From Desulfobacteraceae bacterium (GTDB lineage Bacteria; Desulfobacterota; Desulfobacteria; Desulfobacterales; Desulfobacteraceae), in assembly GCA_015486915.1 (NCBI GenBank), contig WFQS01000543.1, positions 1 through 8,114 of the forward strand: a DNA stretch of 8,114 nt, written 5' to 3'. Positions 1-5,588 of this stretch are shown piece by piece; within the stretch, counting starts at the first letter, position 1; each line of letters starts with the position of its first letter. Both the position numbers and the translations under genes were made by a program. Under the pieces are notes generated by a model. The model did not search any database, was not told the DNA's origin, and worked only from the letters and a program-made list of their open reading frames with translations.

Positions 1-1132
1 ATGCAAGATCAAGGTTATGCGGATCAAGAAGATCAATACATGGTTCTATAAGATGGCCGGCAAGCCTTGCAGGAACAGCATTTAAATCAATTATCAATGT
101 GCAGCCAAATCTTTTAGTCTCAGCAGCATGAACAATAAAGCCAATGGTTTTAAAAAGATCCGCTGCAGTTTCTTTTGAAAGATCTGCCTGTAAAAGCAGT
201 TCCTCAAACTCCACAAGTTTTGCCCTTTTTGCCGAAGAATGGAAACTCCCATCATAAAAGCTGCATATCTTTGTCCCCTGAAGCTTTATAAAACCATAGT
301 CTCCATGAAAATTAGCTGTAATGGCATAATCCGGAATAGCAGAATTTGATATTCCTATTATTGTTTTTCCATCTGATACAAGTTCTCTGTTGGAACGTTC
401 CACTGCAAGCAGTAATTTTCTTATATGTTTTGAATTAGAAAGTGATGGACGTTCATGTTCCTGTATTTTTGTTATAAATTCGATTTCTTCGAGGTCTTCA
501 GGGTCCATGAAAATAATAGTACCCCTTGACCATGCGCCCTCTTCTTTTGTTTTGGAAATTTTAAGTATGGTGTCGAGAATTGAATAGATCTGCAGCTGTG
601 TTGGATGATCCAGAATACTATCTCTTACTTTGACAATATGATCGTTAATTGCATGGGTGGAATATTTCTGCAGCACATGGCCCGAGGTGTTGAACGTCAT
701 GACACCTGATGAAAAATCCTGGGCCATCAGCCATCCTGCATGTTCAAGCCATCTTTCAGTGGGATAAATTGAGCACATGTCAGGATGATGTTCAGTAAAC
801 CACATTTGATAAAAAAGGGAATGGGAGCTTCCGCCAAAACTGATCAGACCAGGCATATTAAGGCTGCCGGTTGTGAGAAATTTTCCCCTTGGCTGTTTTG
901 CAAGGGCACTTGAAATTGCCTGGCGCCATGCCGGAATGTCTGAATAAATTTCTTTAAGTCTTGGTTCATGCCCTTTTAAAAGATCCTGCGGGTCATAAAT
1001 ACAAAGATCATCTGAGGGTTTTATGGCGTAGATAAGCGCCACACGACTTGTTTCGGAAAAATGGGACAACCCTTCAACAACACCGTTGAATATATTAAAA
1101 ATGCAAATATTAGTCGGGCTATTTTCTTCCAT
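1..1132 (-). CDS. Putative diadenylate cyclase (DAC/DisA_N)-type protein, N-terminal 377 residues (partial)
   Basis: This open frame starts at ATG 1132 and runs off the left edge, so the C-terminus is missing. The start is fixed by the preceding aldolase gene, whose TAG stop directly abuts this ATG; translation is probably coupled. I see no signal peptide or membrane segment, which suggests a cytoplasmic protein. Residues 1 to about 230 form a soluble region with conserved-looking stretches (NMPGLISFGG at 92-101, WFTEHHPDMC at 111-120). Residues 235-261 hold a second one (KHIRKLLLAVERS, then LVSDGKTIIGI). From about residue 305 the pattern changes to a helix LVEFEELLLQ, then GCTLIIDLN (343-351) and LDPHNLDLA at the edge. 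This resembles the start of DisA_N/DAC domains, which make c-di-AMP from two ATP. The diagnostic DGA and RHR motifs would lie just outside the window, so activity cannot be judged. The DAC call is recognition by pattern, not proof; a sensor protein of unknown function is the alternative. Confidence 0.55.
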   Translation of the reverse strand, partial: MEENSPTNICIFNIFNGVVEGLSHFSETSRVALIYAIKPSDDLCIYDPQDLLKGHEPRLKEIYSDIPAWRQAISSALAKQPRGKFLTTGSLNMPGLISFGGSSHSLFYQMWFTEHHPDMCSIYPTERWLEHAGWLMAQDFSSGVMTFNTSGHVLQKYSTHAINDHIVKVRDSILDHPTQLQIYSILDTILKISKTKEEGAWSRGTIIFMDPEDLEEIEFITKIQEHERPSLSNSKHIRKLLLAVERSNRELVSDGKTIIGISNSAIPDYAITANFHGDYGFIKLQGTKICSFYDGSFHSSAKRAKLVEFEELLLQADLSKETAADLFKTIGFIVHAAETKRFGCTLIIDLNAVPARLAGHLIEPCIDLLDPHNLDLA

Positions 1133-1780
1133 CTATTTTTCTTGGGGTCCATAATGCTCAAATTTTTGAATAACTCTGTCCATTTCATCATTGGAAAGAA
1201 TAACAGGTTTTCCTATACTCTCTGCCTGATAGCACAATCTTGCAACAAATTCAATCTCTTCTGCAGTATTAAATGCCTTTGTTAATGTACTTCCAACGGA
1301 AACAAGTCCATGGTTGGCGAGAAGAACGGCATTTGATCCGCCAATGGAAGCATTAATATTTTCTGCAAGTCTGTCACTTCCAAAGGTGGCGTAGGGTGCA
1401 ATGGGGACTTTTCTGCCTGCAAATCCCACAAGATAATGTACAGCAGGAATCTCTCTGTTGAGGCAGGCAAAAGTTGTTGCATAGGCTGAATGTGTATGTA
1501 CCACGGAATTGATATCTTTTCTTTTTTTATAAAGTGAGATATGGAAGCCTGTTTCACTTGAAGGTTTTCCATTTCCTTCAACTATTTCTGCATCAAAAGA
1601 GATGACAAGGATATCTTGCGGTGTAAGCAAAGGATATGCAATTCCACTTGGGGTAATTGCAATAAGCTGTTTTTTTCTGTTAAAACAGCTCAGGTTTCCA
1701 CCTGAACCGGTTGTCAAACCGGCATCCAGCATTCTATTGCCAAATTTTACTATTTCTTTTCTTTCTTTTAAAAGCAGCAT
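1133..1780 (-). CDS. fucA: FucA-like class II aldolase (L-fuculose-1-phosphate aldolase family)
   Basis: This is a zinc-dependent class II aldolase/adducin-family enzyme, predicted to be cytosolic. FucA splits L-fuculose 1-phosphate into dihydroxyacetone phosphate and L-lactaldehyde. From the ATG at 1780 the protein has 215 residues, the length of E. coli FucA. In that numbering Glu76 (PSSETGFH) is the likely catalytic acid, and His95 and His97 (VVHTHSAY) plus His157 (ANHGLV) are the likely zinc ligands. TGSGGNLS, ITPSGI and APYATFG are family landmarks, and the C-terminus (QKFEHYG) also matches FucA. The frame stays open upstream to 1870, but only from a TTG codon and through atypical sequence, so I prefer 1780. 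No clear Shine-Dalgarno is visible there. The stop abuts the start of the downstream DAC-like gene, implying an operon. No other fucose gene is in the window, so the substrate could be another deoxysugar phosphate, for example one in 5-deoxyribose or methylthioribose salvage. Confidence 0.75.
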   Translation of the reverse strand: MLLLKERKEIVKFGNRMLDAGLTTGSGGNLSCFNRKKQLIAITPSGIAYPLLTPQDILVISFDAEIVEGNGKPSSETGFHISLYKKRKDINSVVHTHSAYATTFACLNREIPAVHYLVGFAGRKVPIAPYATFGSDRLAENINASIGGSNAVLLANHGLVSVGSTLTKAFNTAEEIEFVARLCYQAESIGKPVILSNDEMDRVIQKFEHYGPQEK

Positions 1781-1852
1781 AATAAAATAAGTGATACACT
1801 TCCAGGGGATACATTTCAAGTAATTTCGCATTTTCAACAATAAATAACCATA

Positions 1853-1882
1853 CAATATTTTCCAGGCCAATATTTTCCAGGC
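1853..1882. repeat. Perfect 15-bp tandem duplication
   Basis: CAATATTTTCCAGGC occurs at 1853-1867 and again, identically, at 1868-1882. On the minus strand it encodes a repeated five-residue unit (WKIL core) in the open frame upstream of the aldolase, and 15 bp keeps that frame open. This explains the spurious N-terminal extension of the aldolase frame. It may be a slippage product, or lie in the aldolase leader. Confidence 0.8.
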
Positions 1883-1907
1883 AATGGGATCATCATTAAT
1901 AATGCTA

Positions 1908-1936
1908 TTGAAAATTGTTACAACAACTGATATGGA
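1908..1936 (+). promoter_or_regulatory. Possible weak sigma70-type promoter for the SH3-protein gene
   Basis: TTGAAA (1908-1913) is followed after 17 bp by TATGGA (1931-1936). The -35 hexamer is good, but the -10 matches TATAAT at only three positions. It would give a leader of about 30 nt. It is reported because it is the best-spaced pair in the gap, not because it is strong. Confidence 0.2.
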
Positions 1937-1956
1937 AACATTGATAAAAAAATATC

Positions 1957-1963
1957 AGGGAGA
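1957..1963 (+). promoter_or_regulatory. Ribosome binding site of the SH3-protein gene
   Basis: AGGGAGA sits 9 nt before the ATG at 1973 and supports that start. It overlaps by one base the right arm of a small inverted repeat (TGATA at 1942-1946, TATCA at 1953-1957). Confidence 0.6.
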
Positions 1964-1972
1964 CATATAAAA

Positions 1973-2719
1973 ATGGGGAAGAAACAGATTCAACTTATTG
2001 GTTATGCAATTGCTGCTATTTGTATTGTATTTTTTATTGCAGGTTATTCATATCCTGTTTCCGCTGAGACGGGGTATGTGTCTGATATGCTTCTCCTTAC
2101 GGTACGGGAAGGCCCTGACAACAATTCCAAAGTGTTAAAAACACTTAGAAGCAGTGATACAGTTGAAATTATTGGGAAACAGGATAATTACTTTAAAATT
2201 AAAACCAGCGACGGCATTACCGGATGGGTTGAACAGCAGTATATCACCGATACTGTTCCCCAGATTTTAATCAACGCAGCTCTTAAACGGAAAATAGCCG
2301 TACTTGACAAGAAAAACAAAACTCTTTCCGATAATAATCTTCTTCTTAAAGAAAAAATAAAAAATATGGGAAAGGATTTAAAAATAAAAATTTCTGAGAT
2401 CAATTCTTCCCTGCAAAAAGAAATCATGGAAAAAAATAAAATAAAATCTGAATTTGACCAGGAAAAAGACAAATACGATTCACTTTTAAATGATACAGGC
2501 GGAGGCTCACTTAAAATTATAGAAAAAAATAAAGTATTAAAACAAAAAAATGATGAGCTTTCCAAAAAAATTGATAAATTAACAAAAAACAATGAGGACT
2601 GTCTTAAAACAGGTATGATTAAATGGTTTCTTGCAGGTGCAGGCGTACTATTCACCGGCTGGCTCATTGGGCATAGTCTAAAGAGAAGCAAAAGATCTTC
2701 AGGTGGATTACTTGGATAA
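1973..2719 (+). CDS. SH3-domain protein with coiled coil and C-terminal membrane anchor (TIGR04211-like)
   Basis: This 248-residue envelope protein has a recognisable architecture. A signal peptide or N-terminal membrane helix covers about residues 1-31, with a possible cleavage after VSA. A bacterial SH3 (SH3b) domain covers about 33-93, ending in the typical GWVEQQYI. A long, lysine-rich coiled coil spans about 100-212. A C-terminal hydrophobic helix (about 216-235, WFLAGAGVLFTGW) is followed by a basic tail (LKRSKRSS) and a glycine-rich end. This order matches the 'SH3 and anchor' family that includes E. coli YgiM. The SH3 domain and coiled coil should lie in the periplasm with the basic tail in the cytoplasm. 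SH3b domains often bind peptidoglycan, so a cell-wall-linked role is inferred; no enzymatic motif is seen. A good ribosome binding site precedes the ATG. The downstream neighbour is aconitase, with no evident functional link. Confidence 0.85.
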   Translation: MGKKQIQLIGYAIAAICIVFFIAGYSYPVSAETGYVSDMLLLTVREGPDNNSKVLKTLRSSDTVEIIGKQDNYFKIKTSDGITGWVEQQYITDTVPQILINAALKRKIAVLDKKNKTLSDNNLLLKEKIKNMGKDLKIKISEINSSLQKEIMEKNKIKSEFDQEKDKYDSLLNDTGGGSLKIIEKNKVLKQKNDELSKKIDKLTKNNEDCLKTGMIKWFLAGAGVLFTGWLIGHSLKRSKRSSGGLLG

Positions 2720-2741
2720 AAGCAGGTCCGGGATCGGGATC

Positions 2742-2772
2742 AAAACAAAATCGGCCTCATGGCTGTTTTATT
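2742..2772 (+). terminator. Weak Rho-independent terminator-like hairpin between SH3 gene and acnA
   Basis: CGGCC (2752-2756) and GGCTG (2761-2765) can form a 5-bp stem (one G-T pair) around a TCAT loop. It is followed by TTTTATT and preceded by an A-rich stretch that can extend the stem. It lies between the SH3 gene stop and the acnA ribosome binding site. It is short, so it is likely leaky. Only 26 bp separate it from the acnA start, so acnA would depend on read-through or on a promoter upstream of the hairpin. Confidence 0.4.
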
Positions 2773-2780
2773 AAAAGTTA

Positions 2781-2786
2781 AAGGAG
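2781..2786 (+). promoter_or_regulatory. Ribosome binding site of acnA
   Basis: AAGGAG lies 12 nt before the ATG at 2799. The spacing is slightly long, but there is no other in-frame start nearer the motif and the encoded N-terminus fits the aconitase family. Confidence 0.6.
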
Positions 2787-2798
2787 ATTAAAGTAAGA

Positions 2799-5501
2799 AT
2801 GGTATTACCTGATTGCAGAGAAACAATAAATTTTAATAAAAAAGAAATAACCATCTATAATATTTCTAACCTGGAAAGCCATGGTACGGCAGATATAAAA
2901 AGACTGCCTTTTTCCATAAGAATTCTCCTTGAAAATATCCTGCGAAACAAAGACGGCAAGGTTGTGACAGATCAGGACATTGTAAATATTACATCCTGGG
3001 GTATGAACCATGTACGGGATGGTAAAAATAATTCCAGAAAAACTGTCATGGTTCCCTACCACCCGGGAAGGGTTTTGATGCAGGATTTCACGGGCGTACC
3101 GGGAGTTGTGGACCTTGCAGCCATGCGTGATGCTTTAAAGGATGCAGGTGGAGATCCTGAAAAAATTAATCCCTCGGTACCCGTTGACCTGGTGATAGAT
3201 CATTCCATTCAGGTTGATTTTTATGGAAGAAAAGATGCTGCAGAACTTAATGTTGAAAAAGAATATGAAAGAAATTCAGAACGTTATAAATTGATCAAAT
3301 GGGCACAGAAAAGTTTTGACAATTTCAGGGTGGTTCCTCCGGGATCAGGAATCTGCCACCAGGTAAATCTTGAATATCTCGCAGATGTTGTCACAACAAA
3401 AAAAATCAATAGCACCCTTGTTGCCTGTCCGGACACACTTGTGGGGACCGACTCACACACAACAATGATAAATGGTCTTGGTGTGCTTGGATGGGGAGTC
3501 GGGGGAATTGAAGCGGAAGCTGTAATGCTTGGGCAGCCTTATTTCATGGTTCTTCCTGAAGTTATCGGAGTAAAACTCACTGGTAAACCCGCTGCAGGGG
3601 TGAGTGCAACGGATATTGTGCTTTTTATAACCCATATTTTAAGAAAAGAAAATGTGGTTGAAAAATTTGTGGAATTCACAGGGCCGGGATTAAAGGATCT
3701 TTCCCTTGCAGACCGTGCCACAATTGCCAATATGTCTCCTGAATATGGCGCCACCATGGGGTTTTTCCCGGTTGATTCAAATACGCTCAACTATCTTGAA
3801 ATGACCGGCAGAACGGAGAACGCCGGACTTGTGGAGGCGTACTGCAAAAAATGCAGCCTTTTTTCAACGGGAGATGAAAAAATTGAATTCACAAAAATTG
3901 TTGAAATTGACCTTTCCTCAGTCAAACCCTGTATAGCCGGGCCTTCAAGACCCCAGGACAACTTAGTCCTTTCACGTGTTAAAAATAATTTTAACGAGGT
4001 GTTCTCAAATCAATTCTCCTCTGAAACTGATAATCCTCCGACAGGTGAAGAAAAAACCGATACTCCGAGAGGAAAAGCAAAGGGTCTTGTAAACGGAAGC
4101 CTGGTCATTGCCGCAATAAGTTCCTGCACGAACACTTCCAATCCTTTTGCCATGATTGGGGCTGGAATTGCCGCAAGAAATGCTGTAAACAAAGGGCTTA
4201 AAATTCCTGAATTTGTCAAAACATCCCTTTCCCCGGGATCAAAGGTGGTTAAAGATTATCTTGAAGATGCAGAACTGATGCAGTACCTTGATACCTTAGG
4301 CTTTAATATTGCAGGATTCGGGTGCATGACATGCATTGGCAACAGCGGCCCCCTTGATTCTGAAGTTGAAAAGACAATTAAAGATAATAATCTTGTTGTG
4401 GCGGCTGCTGTTTCGTCAAACAGAAACTTTGAAGCAAGAGTACATCAAAGCGTCAAGGCAAATTATCTCATGTCCCCTGCCCTTGTTATCATGTATGCCC
4501 TTGCCGGACGTATCACAATTGACCTGGAATCAGAGCCGGTTGGATATGATCCGGCAAATGGTAATCCTGTTTTTATGAAAGATATCTGGCCTGATTCCAC
4601 GGAAATTGAAAAAACCGTTGCAAAGCATGTTAAATCACAGTTTTTCACGGATGAATATTCCAATATCTTTAAAGGCGACAAACTGTGGCAAAAGCTTGGT
4701 GCTGAAAAAACCAGGACATTTCCCTGGGATCTGAAATCGATGTACATAAGACAGCCTTCGTTTTTTAATAATTTTTCATCTGAGTTACCGAAAACCGATG
4801 ATATTGAAAAGGCAAGAGCTCTTCTTGTTCTCGGCGATTCCGTTACCACGGATCACATTTCACCTGCAGGCGCCATTCCTTCTGATTATCCTGCAGGGAA
4901 ATACCTTGTTGCAAACAATATTAAACAGGCTGATTTTAATTCCTATGGTTCAAGAAGGGGAAACCATGAAGTTATGATGCGGGGAACTTTTGGCAATATA
5001 AGGATAAAAAATAAACTTGTTGATGAACAGGGAAGTTTTACACTTATGTTTCCCGAAAGAACCATTGAATCTGTCTTTGATGCATCCACGGCCTACCGGA
5101 AAAAATCCATACCCCTTGTTGTGCTTGGAGGAAAAGAATACGGAACAGGTTCTTCAAGGGACTGGGCTGCAAAGGGCACTGAACTTCTCGGGGTAAAAGC
5201 CGTTATTGCATCATCATTTGAAAGAATCCACAGGAGCAACCTTGTGGGTATGGGAGTGCTTCCACTTGTGCTGAAAAAAGAAAATACCTGGGACAGTCTA
5301 AGTATAGACGGAAGTGAATTGTTTGAGATCACAGGACTTTCAGATATGAAACCGGGCAGTGAATTAAAAATAAAAGCTGTCAAAGATGATAAAACCATAA
5401 TTGAATTTACAGTCATATCAAGGCTTGATACAGATATTGAACTTGAATATTACAAAAACGGCGGCATACTGCCATATGTTCTGCGGGAATTTTTAAAATA
5501 A
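2799..5501 (+). CDS. acnA: Aconitate hydratase, AcnA/IRP1 type
   Basis: This 900-residue aconitase interconverts citrate and isocitrate through cis-aconitate in the TCA cycle or in glutamate synthesis. It is cytosolic and needs a [4Fe-4S] cluster. The length matches E. coli AcnA (891). The cluster ligands are Cys443 (SSCTNTSNP), Cys509 and Cys512 (GCMTCIGNSG). Other landmarks are HPGRVLMQDFTG (88-99), DHS (134-136), GTDSHTTM (216-223), the hinge before the swivelling domain (DHISPAG, 685-691), and YGTGSSRDWAAKGT (781-794) with the substrate-binding Ser/Arg. The protein ends in GGILPYVLREFLK, typical of the family, so it is complete. Residues about 400-430 form a hydrophilic linker before the first cysteine. 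Minor departures from AcnA consensus are Met510 in the CxxC loop and FEARVHQSVK (544-553), where E. coli has FEGRVHPLVK. It may be co-transcribed with the SH3 gene despite a weak terminator, and it converges with the phosphate transporter gene. Confidence 0.97.
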   Translation: MVLPDCRETINFNKKEITIYNISNLESHGTADIKRLPFSIRILLENILRNKDGKVVTDQDIVNITSWGMNHVRDGKNNSRKTVMVPYHPGRVLMQDFTGVPGVVDLAAMRDALKDAGGDPEKINPSVPVDLVIDHSIQVDFYGRKDAAELNVEKEYERNSERYKLIKWAQKSFDNFRVVPPGSGICHQVNLEYLADVVTTKKINSTLVACPDTLVGTDSHTTMINGLGVLGWGVGGIEAEAVMLGQPYFMVLPEVIGVKLTGKPAAGVSATDIVLFITHILRKENVVEKFVEFTGPGLKDLSLADRATIANMSPEYGATMGFFPVDSNTLNYLEMTGRTENAGLVEAYCKKCSLFSTGDEKIEFTKIVEIDLSSVKPCIAGPSRPQDNLVLSRVKNNFNEVFSNQFSSETDNPPTGEEKTDTPRGKAKGLVNGSLVIAAISSCTNTSNPFAMIGAGIAARNAVNKGLKIPEFVKTSLSPGSKVVKDYLEDAELMQYLDTLGFNIAGFGCMTCIGNSGPLDSEVEKTIKDNNLVVAAAVSSNRNFEARVHQSVKANYLMSPALVIMYALAGRITIDLESEPVGYDPANGNPVFMKDIWPDSTEIEKTVAKHVKSQFFTDEYSNIFKGDKLWQKLGAEKTRTFPWDLKSMYIRQPSFFNNFSSELPKTDDIEKARALLVLGDSVTTDHISPAGAIPSDYPAGKYLVANNIKQADFNSYGSRRGNHEVMMRGTFGNIRIKNKLVDEQGSFTLMFPERTIESVFDASTAYRKKSIPLVVLGGKEYGTGSSRDWAAKGTELLGVKAVIASSFERIHRSNLVGMGVLPLVLKKENTWDSLSIDGSELFEITGLSDMKPGSELKIKAVKDDKTIIEFTVISRLDTDIELEYYKNGGILPYVLREFLK

Positions 5502-5541
5502 CGACTGCAAGAACGTCATTAATGTAGTCATGGGTCGTTAT
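5498..5541. repeat. Inverted repeat at the acnA stop, possible terminator
   Basis: ATAACGAC (5498-5505, containing the acnA TAA stop) is the perfect reverse complement of GTCGTTAT (5534-5541). A palindrome CATTAATG lies between the arms. The arms are 28 bp apart and there is no T-run, so this is an extended imperfect hairpin rather than a classic terminator. It lies where both convergent genes should stop transcription. Confidence 0.45.
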
Positions 5542-5578
5542 GGCGGACACAAGGGCTAATTCAAGGGCGAACACGAGG
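5542..5578. repeat. Degenerate direct repeat, 13-bp units 24 bp apart
   Basis: GGCGGACACAAGG (5542-5554) and GGCGAACACGAGG (5566-5578) agree at 11 of 13 positions. The second copy forms most of the left arm and loop of the neighbouring hairpin. The pair suggests a dispersed intergenic repeat element with a decayed upstream copy. Copies elsewhere in the genome cannot be checked from here. Confidence 0.4.
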
Positions 5579-5585
5579 TTCGCCC
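5565..5585. repeat. GC-rich hairpin (REP-like) between convergent genes
   Basis: GGGCGAAC (5565-5572) and GTTCGCCC (5578-5585) form a perfect 8-bp stem around the loop ACGAG, much more GC-rich than the surroundings. On the minus strand it starts a few bases after the TAG stop of the phosphate transporter gene, so it could protect the 3' end or help terminate that transcript. No T-tract follows. The AGGGGCGAAC...GTTCGCCC style resembles short palindromic repeats scattered in many bacterial genomes. Confidence 0.5.
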
Positions 5586-5588
5586 CTA

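Larger units (their letters stand above)
1781..1972. other. Divergent intergenic region between aldolase and SH3-protein genes
   Basis: This 192-bp gap must hold the start signals for both the leftward aldolase/DAC-like pair and the rightward SH3-protein gene. It is AT-rich. It contains a perfect 15-bp tandem repeat (1853-1882) and a small inverted repeat TGATA/TATCA with a six-A loop (1942-1957) just before the ribosome binding site of the SH3 gene. I see no convincing promoter for the leftward genes and no additional coding sequence. Confidence 0.6.

Noticed and set aside
390..587. 65-codon plus-strand frame opposite the DAC-like gene
   Set aside because: It lies wholly antisense to a continuous 377-codon frame with protein-like composition and shows no family features.
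1282..1581. 99-codon minus-strand frame overlapping the aldolase
   Set aside because: It is an alternative frame of the same strand as the aldolase, which has all catalytic motifs; the product is not protein-like.
1781..1870. N-terminal 30-residue extension of the aldolase from TTG 1870
   Set aside because: The start codon is rare, the sequence is unlike FucA, and part of it comes from a tandem duplication; the ATG at 1780 gives the usual family length of 215 residues.
1942..1957. TGATA/TATCA inverted repeat as an operator or riboswitch for the SH3 gene
   Set aside because: Arms are only 5 bp, AT-only apart from one G-C pair, and separated by a run of six A; this is expected by chance in AT-rich DNA.
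2188..2691. 167-codon open frame on the minus strand inside the SH3-protein gene
   Set aside because: It mirrors the lysine-rich coiled-coil coding sequence, giving Phe/Ser/Leu-rich low-complexity protein; the plus-strand gene has clear domains and a ribosome binding site.
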